Source: Zingiber officinale (Eukaryota; Streptophyta; Magnoliopsida; Zingiberales; Zingiberaceae). Taken from it: a stretch of DNA of 64,000 nucleotides. Shown in pieces: positions 1 through 13,960 of the stretch (within the stretch, counting starts at the first letter, position 1; each line of letters opens with the position of its first letter). Below the pieces are notes generated by a model. That model saw nothing but the letters and a program-made list of their open reading frames with translations. It made no database searches and was not told the origin of the DNA. The translations under genes were made by a program, and so were the position numbers. The stretch covers positions 11,790,894-11,854,893 of the forward strand of contig NC_056002.1 in NCBI RefSeq assembly GCF_018446385.1. The letters run 5' to 3'.

Positions 1-23
1 GTTGCAAACACAAAGAAACATGT

Positions 24-3000
24 TCACGATGTATCACTCGTATCTGCTTCTGCTTTAGCATCTTCATCGACTGCAGCACCTTGCTCTTTACTTGTAGATG
101 TAAAATGGCTCTCATCTGTTGCTTTTCCTTCAGTTTCACTGACAGTTTCAGGAATTAATGAACTGGGACTCTCCTGGCTACCTTGTTCATTGACCAAGCT
201 TGCAAGTCCATTTTGCTTTAGATACATCTCCAGAGGTCGTTGTGCATTCTGGAGAAGGCTCATCATGCTAAGTCGGAGATTCGTTGTCTGCGAGTCTCCG
301 TTGCGCCCAGGGTCACAATTCAAGTCTATGCCTTCCTTGCTTGATTCAGGATTTTCAATGACGGCCCTGCTACCCACATGGCCAAATTCATTTTCCTGGT
401 GAAGGTCTGGGTGCTGAGAGCCCTTGGAAGAGCTGCTAGTTCCTTCAGCTTCTTCCTTGTTCCACGCAACCTTCTTATGGGCCTCAGCTTCCTCGCGCTC
501 GGATTGACGTTTCTTCTTCCGCATCATAAGAGTCTTGAAGCGGCGTTTCACAGTCATACAAACATTACATGTGCACGAGGGATCATGCTTTGGACCTTTG
601 CCACTGGGAGGCTGGATGCAGACGATGCATGTGCAACCTGGACGGTGCCGTGGATGCTTAGTGGTAGTAGAATATGTGGTCATACTTTGGTTTCCTACAT
701 CCCCAACTGCTGCGACAGCGGCAAAGGCATCAAGGCTAGATGCTACTAGCTCTGATGAAGCACGCTTCCAACTTGCACAGGCACTCTGCTGTCGAAAGTC
801 TGCAAGTATATAATACAGTATAAGACAACAGAAAGGTATAGGTAAAAGGAGCTAATAGGTAGCATAGGTTCTACACTGAATGAGTATGAAATGAACATAT
901 ATTCAGTAGGAGCATCTATATATGTCGGTTTCATAAGCATTTCATTCTCTCTAACAGCAACTCCAAAAAGAAATTTGAAACAATAGTATTTCCAAACTGG
1001 TCTCCTAGATGCTTACAGTTTCTGTTGTTTGCATTAACCTCACCAGCAGAAAAGACAATTGCATAAGATGAGTGCACATCATCAACTCAGCTAGGTGGAA
1101 CTAGCCAATATAACCATAATCCAGAAAGAACAAACAGAAGTTCTACAGAACAAAAAAAATACAAATTAAACCTTGGCAAGGTGTGAGTCCAATGCATGCC
1201 CATCCCAAGTAGAAAAGTGCCTTGTGATCTTTCCACCTTGAAATAGAAGTGTATAGAGTCAACTTCCAAAAGATGCTAGTTACACGAACCCTTTTTGCTA
1301 TAATATTTTTGTCATTGACTTCCAAAAGTGTATACAATTGGTTGCTTCATCAAACTTATTTGATAGGGGTAAATGAACAATTAATTGGGACACTAAAATC
1401 AACAGCCTTTTTATCAAGTATTATAGTTTGTCATTTTCCAATCAACAGTTATCTTAATACTCTTTCCTCTTCACTTTCTCCTCAAACTCTCTTCTCTGCC
1501 TCCATCTTTTCGCTTCCACTCTCCTTGTTGAAGTGGAGTAAAAAGCGGAGAGTATGAGTTTTGGGTGGGGAGAATAGATTGCCTAGAAAATAACTAAAAG
1601 AAAATCTTGAATAAATAACCCCAATGATGAAAAAATAGCTGCTGATGAGCATCCAAGAAGATTTTGCATCTCCTTCCAAATAAATACAAGGGAACATGAC
1701 GTATGACATTGGACAATATAAATTCGTGTTATGTACTAAATTGAAAAGAGGGGCTAGAGTTCCTACATGAAATGGTAATTAACAAAGATAAACTGCAGAA
1801 ACATCCATGACAAGTATCAATAGAAAGTAATTATTTCAGTGGGAATGAAAAAGTGACAAATAGAAAGTAGATATTTCAACGGAAATGAAAAACTGAGTAA
1901 CTAGTTAACCTTCATTCAGCAACAGCATAACATTATTTTGTAGTAATTTTCAAAAACAATATGCAAACCTTCATACTGCCTGAGAAGAAGTTGCATTTCT
2001 TTCTGGCTCAATTCATCAGGTGCAGAGCATGAAGACCTGCATGAATGTCATCAAGTACGACTCAGTAAAATGATGGCCAATTATTGTTAGTGCCAAGGGA
2101 CATGAAAAAAGTACCAATGAATATATATAGTTTTTTTTGGAGCTGCAGATTATGTGAATGCAACTGGCACAACCTGCAGAGTTGATAGAACTAACATGTT
2201 AACCATGTTAGGTCCAACAACTAGCCCGAAATGCTTAAGCCCCACTTATAGTAATCGAAGTTCAATAGTCTTTAAATTAGTCATTAGCTCACAATTTTTC
2301 ACGTGAAAACTAAATTAGCATGTCATGGTCTCCCCCATTTAAGATTTGAAAATCCCATCAAGATCTCAACACAAACTCATAGCCCAATATCATCGTTCCT
2401 AATTGACATGTGAAGTCCAATAGCCAGTCAATTCTATCTAAATACCTCACCATGCCTCCTAGGATTATATTTTGTTAGGCCTTAATCCAAAATTATAAAT
2501 ATATAAACACCTTTCATTATTTCACAATTTTCAAAGTTGGGACAAATCTAAGATGTTTATTATATTAAGGATATCCAATCCTCCATAATTGCCTTCATAT
2601 CACTGGAAAAGCCCGCACATTCAACATCTCTCTACCGTAGTAACTGATGAAGAGAGGCAATGCATATTCATGACAAAGGGTGAGAAGATAAATGGGGATG
2701 GACAACAAAAAGGGGACGATTGTAAAGCTCCAAGTAGGTTACTACAAGAGGGGTGGTGTGGTTGTGGGGTTGTTTCAGTAAAAAGGAGATGGAGGAGGAT
2801 GGGATCATGGGATATAGGATTTAAATCAGCAGGGGGAAGCAGATATGCCATGCAAGGAAATGGAAGAAATTTTTCAATGAGGAAATGATGGATGAGAGAA
2901 TTGTGAGAATCTTTGTAGGGTTGTTGTTTCATGCATTGTAAAAAGTGATGGACCCTGCATGAGATGAGGAAGCTAAGTAAAAGTTGATGATGCAAGCATT

Positions 3001-6000
3001 GCAGAAACAGTGCTGGATGGGCATTCAGGTAGCTAGAGAAGGATGCCATGGGTCTTATTTTGGGAGGGGGATTACCAAGTCTGCTATAATGAGGATGCTG
3101 CAATAGGTTTGTATAGGGCTACCACTGAATAGGATTTTACAAGTTTAAGGAAAGCAACATGGTATGCGGCAGTGAGATGGATATAGTAGTGTCTGTGGTG
3201 GAGAGGTTTGAGAGAATGATACAAGAGATTAGCATGGATGGTGCTTGAGTGGGTTGTTTTGAACCATTACGAAAGGAAAGAATCAAGTGGGCTCTAACAC
3301 CACTTGATGCAACCCCATGAGATAGCTCATTGAGGCACTAAGTGGTCTATTAAAAATATTGAGATACTAAACATTTTGATTATCAAGTCAAACAGGAGAC
3401 ATTACATAATAAGAGTAATAAGTATCTTCCAAGTTGAAAATCTGTCTCATACCTTTTAGGGTCCCACACATTGTCAACACAACTCCATCGTGTGTGAAGA
3501 AGAACATCTACAGGTATATGACGCCATTTGAAGCAATCATCGCATTGAACCCATTGATCTTGCTCTCTAATGATATTTGGAAGAAAAAAATAAACATAAA
3601 GATCCATTTTCTGTAATATTTTGATTTAAAGAAAAGTTGAAAGATACCAATAAAATAATTAATATTTCAACATAGTAAGAGCTTCCTCTAACATTATCAG
3701 AATAGTCAACTTATTCCAATTGTTTTATGATCAAATATTAATTTGTCTACCAATTAAAAAGTAATTGAAATACTTGGAAAAATGCATTGTAACGATAAAA
3801 ATTTGTTGTAGTAGATCAGAACTACTTCAATGACTACAAAGCCTGTACTACCATTTACAAGATAACTCAGGTGGTGATGATCATTAATCAATAGAGAAAA
3901 TAAGTATCTAGGAGTTGAAAAAGATGATATGCTTCAACATTTTCTTGGTTGATTATATTTATCAACCATGGCATAAAGCCTGTTTAACTAATTTTACTAA
4001 CTTCTGATCTAACAGATATCTTTCTCTCTTTCGCGATACAAATAAACTTACCCTGAAGATCGAGCTGTAAAAATGGTTTTCTTGCCAAAAATTGGGGGTT
4101 CCTACAGCCAAGCATGAAAGAGGTTAGTGGAAGGAAAATTTTCAATATAGTAATGTCCTAAAAGCAATATAAGTTTGTCAAGATGGAAAACTCTGCGGAA
4201 GTAAAATAGAATTTTTGGAACATCAGGGACTGAAACTGTGACTTAAAGAATTCTTGAGGCCAGTTTGGACATTTGCTTTTGTTCACGGAAGACCAATATA
4301 ATACCATATAGATAAGATGCCAGCATGATTGCTAATATTGGTACAAATAGCAAGATTGGACGTCACTATTTTTTATAGATTCTTGGTTGATTCTTTAGAG
4401 TTCATATGATTGTGTCTTCCACAAGTTTCCAAAGGAGTCCTGTGGATATCCATTTTCTCAACACAAAATCCATTGAGCATGCCTATTCCGGATCCAACTT
4501 GAGGTCCAGGTGGAGACAGGCCAATTTTGACAATCCTTAAGGTCAATTGTTCTACAGAAAATGAAAATAAATGACAACAGCTAATGAAGAACTGCTAGTA
4601 ACATAATTTCTGGCATCAGTTGCAGGGTGTATTTGTAACCTAGTAAGGTAAAAATTACTTACAAATTCACAATTGTGTATGGCCATAATCAACACAATTT
4701 TGACAAGCAACAGAAAAAAAAAACTATATAGAAACCAAGGAATCATATAAACAACAAAAAAGTAACTTCCCAGTTCTCTATACACACAATATATGCAAGG
4801 TTAGTTCGTTTGAACTGGTATAGTTTCACTAGTGTATTGTGCGAACACAAAATACAAAAAAAAAAATGAATTCATATTGACATGTATTGTAGCATGCCAA
4901 GGAGTGTCGTTATGAAATGATATTCATCTAGTATCCAAGAGAGATTACCTATATGCTAATGAGTATCTAGTTTTGGTATTTTTCTAGAACAATTCATGTC
5001 GCTTGGCATGGTATAAAATTTCAAACCATGAGTAAGCCTATGAAATATACCTACATTGCTACTTCAAAACATTTGCTGGGGCGTGGATATCTAGAGGAAC
5101 AATAATGTATGAGTTGTGTTCATGAAGAACAAAGATCTCAACCAAAAAGGAAAACAAGAAAACAGAACTAATTGATATGGTACCAGGCTACCTTTATATT
5201 GTCAACTTGAATCAGAAGTGTACACGGAAAACGGGAGAAACCCTAAATGATCATTGCATATCTAAATGACATGCAGCAATATTAACCAAGTTTTTTGACA
5301 GATTGGACTTACTTCATATTCTTCAATTTCATGGTCCTCAATTGTGACGATGCTAGGTTTAGCACTTGGAGGTGGACGAAGCAATTCTTGAGCCTCTTCC
5401 CAACTCATCTTGAGCTCCAGTGCATCTTCAGTATCCATGAGCAACCTCTTAGATTTGGAGCCAATGTTTCGGCTACTACTTTGCAAGGGCTGCCAGAGCA
5501 ATCCTTCAATTGACCTTCCTCCTTTGTGCCAACTAACGTCTAAATCAGATTGATTCAGATGTTCTGGTTGAGATGCCAAATATGGATCTATAGCTCCCTT
5601 CATTGACTGAAGAAGTCCAGAATAGCCATTTGCTATGGTCATGTTCTCATCGATGCCAGAGAACAATGTTTCATTGCCAAAGGTACCATTAGCAATTGCA
5701 GAAATCTGACAGTCCTAAGCATATAAAATCTAGTCAAACTGAGAAAAAAGTTCAATATAGATCATGTTAACACTAACTCTCTAAAGTCCAAACCAATGAG
5801 AAAAAGAGAAAAACTAAAACACATAATAGGAGAACATTACCACCAGGAATTAACAGCAAACACAAGTTTCTTACCTGTAGCGGAACGGTGTTTGTTGCCT
5901 TTCGATAACCCATGACAAGTTTTCCTTCAGGATCTATTCGGCTGAAAGTCACTGCAATATGATATCGAAGATAAGACAAATAAGTTTATTGAAATAGTGT

Positions 6001-9000
6001 TCATTGGCCGAAACATTTTCACAGCTTCATTTATGTGCCTGCAATTTCTAAATTTTGGGTCAATTAAGTAGCTATAAATATCTTGCAAGAAACATCTTTA
6101 GTTATTGCACAATTTTGGCTATGTCATAAGTTTAATCACCTTCCATTTTCTCACATCTGTCTATTCTAATTACACCCAATTTGTTTGACAGATTTAATTT
6201 ATAGAGTATGTTCTATTTTCATGATTGTCATTTTTATTTTGGAAAATATTCATTTTAAAGGGTCATCTCATGCTTATTATAAAATTCATGCTTCTTTTTG
6301 CACCTATACCATAACATTTCCTTCAACACCAACACATGCTACATATAAGTGTATACAAGTAAAAAAATAAAAGGAACAATTTAGGAAATTTGTAAATGGT
6401 CGTAATCTGAGGACCATTCTTGATTATGTTTTTGTTTTCTTGATAATCTTTGACATGGAAACCCAAGAATTGGAAAGAAATCTAAATTACCAGTGAGGGT
6501 GAAATACAGTAATAGCATTTTACACCAAGAATAACCATGCTTACTTAAACATATTTAGTGACAATTCCATATTCATAATTGCAACACATTAGTTTCTTTT
6601 AATTCAATATATATTTAACCTTACACTAGTATTGAAATAGAAATTTGATTGTTTGACTTACTAGTATACCATTTTAGATTGTCAGTACTATTCATACATT
6701 ATATTTAGAAAAATAATTTATATTAACAATGGGAGTAATATTGATGATCTCGACATAACTATTCTACAATATATGTGTTGTATAAAATTTTAATTTATCC
6801 TTTTAAGATATCTCTCATCAAATTTTGTTTGTATCTATTAAAACATTGAGACTGAATCAATTCCTGTAATGCCTTTACTTTGGTTTGTGTAATTTGTTGT
6901 TTACTCTATAAAATACACATGTGACTGATTATATTTTATAAGGATGTTCACAAAAACTGAATCAACATTCATGGTAATTTGTTTGTCATACTAAACATGC
7001 CATCTTGCAATATTTTTGATAGTTTTTTAATAGGATCGTTTCATGTAACCAACCTTGTAGTGCAAGATCAAGGATTTAAATTTTGTGCCTTGTCGATAGG
7101 CATGGGCAGAATTTACCATTTGGTCTGCCGATCGGCATTGTACCGACACCACACCGTGAGGTCGTAACTACCTCGTGAAGGCCTCTGCATGGTCACGGAG
7201 GGTGCCACAATCTTCATGGTCACGATGGCCACCTCTGCGGGGTCGCAACACTCGCGGTAGCAACCATAATTTTTTATTTTTAATTTAAATTTTAGAGGTT
7301 GCAATTTTTATTTTTTAAACAAGTATTCCCTATTAAATTTTCTCTTCTTCTTATTTTTTTCTCTTTTGTCCATTAATTTTTTTTTCCTTTTTCATCACTA
7401 TTTTGTTTCCTCCAAATAAACAAAGAGAAAAAAAAATACCTCTTAAGGTAAATAGAGGAAAAACAAAATCTCCTAACCTCTTTAAAGATGATTATTCTTT
7501 TGACTTCTTTATCCCACGATATAAAAAAAAACTTTTTAAGGAAACAAATTATTAAAAAAGATAAACAATATATACATAATATAATTTCTACTTTATAAAA
7601 TATATTATTATTAAAAACTAAATTATTTTATACATAAATTGGATTTAATTTTAAACTGATCAAAATAAATCTAAATTTTTAAACCTATTCACCTAACTCG
7701 GCTTTTATTCAATAACTTCAAACATTTAGATAGTATCAAAATTTAAACTCAACATTCAATATCTCAAATATAACTCTAATAAGTATCTATAATGATCAAA
7801 TATTAATAAAATATTTTTAATTAATATATTTTATATAAAAAAATATCAAATTGTATCAGCACGACATGATACGGGTACCGAAAGTGTATTGTTTTGGTCA
7901 TAAATCAAAACTCTAGGGTTCAAAATTTTAAACCTTGTGCATGATTACTAGAAAAATCTGTCAAGTTAATCTATTTGCATGGTAATTCAAAACTTCAAAT
8001 TTCCATGAACTAAACAACATCTCAGGTATTAAGGCATGCTTTACTTGAAACTACCTCCTAACAGAGACCATCCCCTCCATGGTTCTCAAATAAGTATCAT
8101 TGTCAAATTTAACTTGTAAAACAATATTATCATTATCTAGCCTTTAGACAGAGCAATATCTTGAAGTGTGTGCAAGCAATAACCTGTATCACCAGCTTGC
8201 AGCTGAAGAGATTGAATGCAAGGAGTAACACCCTCTAAAACATACATTCTGCTATTGTTATTTGGCCAAAATCTGAATTGAAAATGCCATTCTTTCCCCT
8301 TTGTATCTTGTATTGTTAATGGAACACCTTCCGGTTGAGAAATTGGAGGAAAATATGCCTAAGCAGAAATTCCACAAAGAAAATGTAAAAAAAAGGAAAC
8401 ATTAAAACAAAATGCACAAGTAAATATCTAGATAAACTGCACGAATCTGCCAAGAAAATAAACCAAACCAAAATAGACACATGATATGTGCAACTGTAAC
8501 ATTCTCAACTGATCCTCTTAGCATCAGAAAATGCAGAGCGCTTATTTAAGAGAATCAGTTAAAAGTAAACATATATTTATGCAAATCAAGTAAATCTGAA
8601 TATTACCTCTGCACAAGCTTTTGGAAGAACTAAGCGCCCAATACGACCTGCATCACTAGCACTCAAAACCTTCTCAAATAGTGGCACAATTGTAGAATTT
8701 GAACTTCACAGGTCAAAGATTAAGGGAAAAAACATATATATTTTAACACAAGAAACATGCATTTAAAGACAACAACTCATAAAAGGAATAAAATGATCAT
8801 ATAGTTAAGGATACTCTCCCGATATTTGTTGTAGCTCTTGGTCTGTGATTCTTGGCCAATAACGTGGAAGTAATTGGTTACGGCCCTCAGCAGGTGGCCT
8901 TGCAACTCGCATGTATGGAAGTGAGTTCTTAGATAAATCTGAGAATGTTTGATTACTCGTTCTAGGACACTTCACAACAAAGGAATGAGGCCTTTGCATT

Positions 9001-12000
9001 TGCTGAAAGGTAGCAGATGCTTTTCTTTCATCCTTTCCTTCAGATATCGAACATGCCATGGGAAGGGAAAGAAATGACCTTTCTGTAATATTTAAAACTT
9101 CTCTATCGCCAATTTGGTTTGTATTTCCCAAGCTCATGCTAATACATCCTTGGGATAATGATTCACATAAAGAATTATCTGTCATTAAAGCTTTCTCATC
9201 CCTCAGAGAGATTTGGGAGGAGGCCGATGGACCTTGGTATCTGTTTGACAAACTTGAAATCACTACATCAGGTGAATGTTGCTCTGATTTGATTTGTGCA
9301 AATGATCTGATTCCACAATCACTATGTTCTAGATCCGGTTTACTCGTGCATTTCCCCTTTGAAAAAGTTCCACCGTCAATTTTGAAATCAGCAGTATTAG
9401 CTGACATTTCACAAGCATGAGTTGTTACTGCTGAATCAGTATCTTCCTTAAAAGTCCTAGCTGAAAGAGCTAGTACCCTTTGATGGTTTTGAGACACAAA
9501 ATTTTGAATTATTCCATTAGTCATCTGAAAGAAAAATATTCAGAATACTCCATGAAATGCTTCCTCAAAATATATGTTCATATAGTACAAAAATCAATTC
9601 GGAAGGTAACAGATCCTCAAAACAAAAAGGGGAAATAGATGCATGTAAAATTTAATGATTTTCACAAAGCAGTAATTTGAAGTAGTGACCTGAATGACAC
9701 TGGTATTGTTGTTGTTGTTGTTGTTGTATCATTAGAAGTCCTATTTATCTTATAGTAGTAGTAGTAGTAGTAATAGTAGTAGTAGTAGTAGTTGTTGTTG
9801 TATACTACTTTGTAGTACAGTTACGAGGTGGTTGTGCATTGTGTCATGCCAAATGAACCATTTAGTGGGTGGGAGTGGAAGGTGGGACAATCCAAGAAGA
9901 GTCTAGAAGAGAGGATGTGAGAATAGTTATCAGAATCATATCACTCACAATTCAGTTAAGTCACCATCAATTTTACCCTGATTGTGATTTTGTATGTATT
10001 GATTTACTCCCCATATTTGTATGATGAGTTAAGGCAAGGTGAAGGGAATCTATAAATAAACAATGAGAAGAAGAAAATCTTCCAAGACAATCAGCAACAG
10101 CCAAAGTGAATTCTTCACCTAACTATGGCTAAGAAGTACAAGTCACAAAATATATAGAGTGTAATTTCGACAAATCAATGGCGACTTAGAAGTCAAAGTC
10201 ATCTTCCATTCCTCTTTTTCATGTAGCATAGTTGATATCTGCTTCTTTCGATCTTCAAGTAGGTTAATGCTACCCAGCATTGAGTCTTGGAAAGAGTGAA
10301 GTTGTCCCCTCGGGCCATAATTTACCTCCTCCGTGTTGGTCTAGGGACCGATTGGGCAGGGGCGCTGGGGCGAGGGAATCGCCTTTTGCCACATTGGAAA
10401 GAGTGAAGTTGCAAATAATTTTCTTATGTCAAAATCATTTGAAGAAGAAATTCCATATTTGTTCATTTTAATTTTAACAATGGACAGAAAAATTAATAGT
10501 TTGTACATCGCCAATGCAAGATATAATATATTTTTCATTAAGAAACAACATCAATTTACACCATTTATAATACCATGCTAGTAAATAAAATATTATATTC
10601 TTTTGCACACTATTGGGTATCAAAACTATTATGAATATTATGAACAAAGCAGGTCCTTTCTTAACATATTTTCTAAATTATATGAAACTTAAGATTCATG
10701 ATTCAATATTTCCTGATTTAAAAATTCATCAAAATGATTCATGATACAAACCTTGATTTGACAACCTATGTTAAGCAACTAAATGAGATATGATTATGAG
10801 AGAAACACATGGCATAAATCTAAGGTTTAAACATACAACAATGCTTCTCTCTAGTAAATGATGTAATTCATGTGAAAGTTATAATCTTACAAGAGGAACT
10901 TCTGAATTCTTTATGCAGTTAATACATTGAACTCCTCCAGTATCCAGTAGATCAAAGAAAGACTTTGAAGCAATGCACCCACAATGTAAGTGCTGTAAAT
11001 AACAGTTACAACAAAGTCAGAATGCAGAAATAGTTTACGAACTAGGAAAGTTGGAAATTTATGCCCAAGCTTTCGAGTCCTCAGTACCTTACCACAGGAA
11101 CAACATTCCCTCCACCCAGACTCTTTCTGGTGAAAAATGTCACAAAATATTAACTGCTCATACGCCATCCTGAATATGGGAGAGTGCATTGACAGATGAA
11201 TTATAAGAATCTTATCACAAATAAGGACCATAGTCAAGAAGTAATAACAGTGTAGAAAATGAGAAAATGCATTGAGTATCGTACTATTAGAAAGGCTATC
11301 ATCTCCATGATACACCAATCAATGTTATAGCATTGGTGACTGAATAAAAAATAATCAGACCAGAAATTAATTTTCTGAAGTTGAAATTTAGTGCATTAGA
11401 AAAATCCACTTCATGTAAGTGGGTTGATGAAAACTACTAAAGGGCAGCCTGGTGCATGCGGGATCTCGGGGAAAGATCCATTGTACGCAACCTTCTTTTT
11501 ACAAGAGGCTATTTCCAGGATTTGAATCCGTGACCTTTTGGTCACAAAGCAACAACTTTACCGTTGCGCCAAAGCTTCCCTTCAAATGATTAAGAAAGGG
11601 TCATTTAAAACTTTCCCGTTGCGCCAACAACTTTTCGAGCTGATGAAAACTACTCAGCTCGAAAATTTGTTATGCCTCCAGAACGGTCTCCAAATGATTA
11701 CGAAAGGGTCCATTTAAAACAAGAGGATGATCACCCGAAATTGTGATCTCAAGGATCTTACTTATCACAAAGATGACAAGGGAATGGTAAGTATCTTCTT
11801 GGCGTTGTGATCTTGAGAATCTTACTCATTACCAAGATGAAGGGATCGCTAATCCTACCCTAAAACCAATTCCCAACAGTCGAGTGAACAATGACATCAT
11901 TGGATTCACTGTAGAAATTATGAAACGTTCAAGTCACCATATATAAATTAATAGTTCATAATGGAGACAAACCAATTCTTATGAAGAAAATTTTGAAAAG

Positions 12001-12870
12001 TTGGACATGAAGAGGACTTGAAACAAGGTAATCAGTAATTGCTGCAACCATTTTTACATTGAAGGCTAATACTATCCTGTTAAACAAAATAACATAGTTT
12101 CAATTGCATATAAAAGTGGAAAAGACAGGCTGCACACTAAGTATTGACAAGAGAACCTCATCACAGAAGTATCCTCGACAATCTTGGTGGATGGAGTTGC
12201 AATTGTTGAAAAGTTCAAAAAAAAGCACTAGCTGATCCAATCACATATATTAACCAAAGTAACAATCATGCATATCAAACTCACAACATGCAATTGTCAA
12301 TATTTTTTATCCGAAAAATCCATCTTCTTCACTTGAAAATAGCATTAGAAAATTTGCACAAAGAAGAGCAATCAACAGTATTCTTTGCATCCAAATATAG
12401 TTCAAACATACCAACTTAACACAAATAAAGCATCTTCGAAATTGAGTTAGCAGGGAGTTAAAGAAAAAAACACAATAGAGAAAGCCAAACTGTAGACATG
12501 GAAATCAAAATTCCTCTAGAAATGACAAATGGAAGGTTCAATCTTGATTCTGAATGCTCAATATACAAAATAAGAAATTACCTCCAATGCCAGTTTATCC
12601 AACTCAGGTACCAAATATCAAAGCCATAAAAGATATTAAAAATGGAAACTGCACCAAAATAGTATGAAGAAAACGATCAGTATGTAAAAAAATGCAATAC
12701 CCGCATTTGACGCAGAGAGAAGCGAATCCGCCTGATCTCAGCCCCCATCCCCTCCTCCACTCTCCCCCAGGCTCCGTCGCCCCGCAAGCAACATTCATGC
12801 ACTTCGCAGTCTCCATCCGCGACTCGTCCAAATCGCCCTCAAATCGAAGGTCAAACGCCGATCCTCCCAA
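24..12870 (-). CDS. VAL/HSI2-type B3 domain transcriptional repressor
   Basis: Predicted nuclear repressor of the VAL (VP1/ABI3-like, HSI2) family, which binds RY elements through its B3 domain and recruits silencing to seed-maturation genes. Coding exons, in gene order: 12870-12701, 11169-11088, 10992-10891, 9524-8815, 8703-8607, 8358-8184, 5951-5875, 5714-5313, 4101-4052, 3566-3453, 2036-1969, 799-24. They total 2823 bp, or 940 aa, all with GT-AG borders and consistent phase. Visible parts: an N-terminal Cys/His zinc-finger-like region (residues about 20-115, ending in HLHCGCIAS), the B3 domain (about 358-470, with [19 protein letters not shown]), and a CW zinc finger (about 623-675, [14 protein letters not shown]). 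A C-terminal repeated CxCxxC pair (C738-C763) is followed by a basic stretch ([14 protein letters not shown]) and an EAR-type IDLNCDP motif (840). Length matches the family. An internal Met (METAKCMN, 18 residues in) could be the true start. The 3' UTR leaves the window. Confidence 0.95.
2180..3340. other. Intron sequence, possible old retroelement remnant
   Basis: This is part of the introns between VAL exons 12, 11 and 10. It has no coding similarity that I recognise, although a 160-codon frame is open on the minus strand at 2621-3103. At 3292-3304 the string GCTCTAACACCA resembles the reverse complement of the tRNA-Met primer site TGGTATCAGAGC with two mismatches. The stretch from 2200 to 2460 reads like LTR sequence. 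A degenerate minus-strand LTR element is possible but not shown. Confidence 0.2.
7069..7937. mobile_element. MITE-like inverted-repeat element in VAL intron 6
   Basis: Imperfect terminal inverted repeats of about 17 bp open and close this 869 bp stretch: CAAGGATTTAAATTTTG at the left and the complement of CAAGGTTTAAAATTTTG at the right. The flanks TGCAAGAT (7061-7068) and TGCATGAT (7938-7945) look like an 8-bp target duplication with one change, which points to the hAT or Mutator superfamily. The left interior is GC-rich (7120-7260) and the rest is AT-rich. No transposase is visible, so it would be non-autonomous. The family was not identified. Confidence 0.55.
9700..9805. repeat. Compound (TTG)n/(TAG)n microsatellite
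   Basis: An uninterrupted TTG run (about 9705-9726) is followed by two TAG blocks (about 9754-9790) and a short second TTG run. It lies in VAL intron 3. The TTG part could be the tail of an old RTE-type LINE, because such tails are (TTG)n, but no LINE body is recognisable next to it. Confidence 0.85.
10305..10393 (+). mobile_element. SINE family B, 5'-truncated copy in VAL intron 3
   Basis: This 89 bp insert is the 3' half of the SINE that is fuller, on the opposite strand, at 37495-37702. Shared blocks are TTTACCTCCTCC, GGGGCGCT and CCTTTTGCCAC. It is flanked by a perfect 18-bp direct repeat, TTGGAAAGAGTGAAGTTG, at 10287-10304 and 10394-10411. That is a textbook target duplication from LINE-machinery insertion with 5' truncation. 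The perfect duplication implies a recent insertion. Confidence 0.8.
11439..11640 (-). mobile_element. Au-like SINE (family A) in VAL intron 1
   Basis: Read on the minus strand it shows a tRNA-like head with an A-box region (TGGCGCAACGGT), a B-box region (GGTCACGGATTCAAATCC), the Au-type body (TGCGTACAATGGATC) and an end in CACCAGGCTGCCCTTT. A 14-bp direct repeat, TGATGAAAACTACT, flanks it (11425-11438 and 11641-11654). About 60 bp next to the head repeat part of the element and of nearby intron (AAATGATTA, AAAGGGTC, CATTTAAAAC), so some local duplication followed or accompanied insertion. Confidence 0.8.
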
Positions 12871-13960
12871 CTAAAATCAGACACAAATAAAATTGGATAA
12901 ACAATCAATCTAAAAGGAACACACAAACAAGATCCCTCCTTTCACTCCTCTTACTGATCGCTGCCCTCCTCTTCACGGAAACCCCATCTGCCCGTCGGTC
13001 AGAGCTCAGAAATAAGCGGAGAGAAAGGAGTCAAACAAGAATCTCCCAGTTGAAGTCGATATAAACAGAGAAAGATCCCCCTTTTTCAGTTCGATTCCCG
13101 ATCACCTCCCATCGCCCCCCGGAAGCAACTCAGCTAAGGAGCTCAGCTATCCAGCGCTGCGGCGGCGTTGGCGTTGGCGGTGGCGGTGGCGAGAAGACAG
13201 AGAAAGGAAACGAAGGGGCAGAGAGAGAGCTCTGCATGGACCAGCGAGGAGAAACCAGATGACGATGATATCTCTCCTCTGCCGAGGGGGAAATACAAGG
13301 CATCGAGAAAAAGACCTCCACCTTCGCGCACGAACGGCACGCGCACGGAGTCACTCCAACGGTCACAATCGCCCCGATGGCACGATCCCAACCGTCGGAT
13401 TACCCGCGCGTGTACTGTCGCCGACGGCGGTGACGGCACTCGAGCACCAGAGCGCGTGGTAGCGATCGCACGGCGCGATGGGCTGGGCCTGGGCGCCCGT
13501 GACATGAACTCCGACGTGGCGGGCGCAATGATGCCGGGTGCGACGCTGGGTTCAATGGCGCGCACGAAAACGCGAGGGGATTGGTCGGGAGGAGGCGCTG
13601 CGGTAGTTAAGCGTGGGGTCAGGTGGACCGCATGGTGTCCGTCGGTGGAGGGAGCGAAGACATCCGGGCCGTCGATGGGGCCGCGCATCGTGGTCTCGGA
13701 GACTGGACGTTGACGCGGGTGGACGAGGAGCGGTGAGGGTTGCACAATGCGGTGGTTTACAGGTAACGTCGAGTGCGTGTGGAAAGGCGAAAAAAGGACG
13801 CGACCCGTCGCCGACCAAGCGACTGTTTGAGGAAATGTCGGACATGAAGCCATACATAACGACGGTACAAAATTTGGTAACGAGTAAGGGAGTTTCGATC
13901 TGTGAGTGCTTAACATCACCGGGCCCACTGGTGGATGTTGTTGGTCGGGTCGGTCTTAGA
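12871..13960 (-). promoter_or_regulatory. GC-rich 5' UTR and promoter region of the VAL gene
   Basis: This lies directly upstream of the VAL start on the same strand. The stretch from 12960 to 13260 is CT-rich when read on the minus strand (CTCTCTGCCCCTTCG, GCCACCGCC), as is typical of a plant 5' UTR. The stretch from 13140 to 13830 is CpG-rich, in sharp contrast to the AT-rich surroundings, and looks like a CpG-dense promoter. Open frames on both strands (for example 261 codons at 13143-13928) are most simply explained by the GC bias. No TATA box or transcription start could be fixed. Confidence 0.5.

Noticed and set aside
11439..11580. tRNA gene suggested by A- and B-box-like text
   Set aside because: The sequence continues into the Au-type SINE body, ends in a T run and has a target duplication; no cloverleaf was found.
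13143..13928. 261-codon minus-strand frame upstream of the VAL gene
   Set aside because: Composition is driven by high GC, other frames in the same place are equally open, and no domain or family resemblance is visible.
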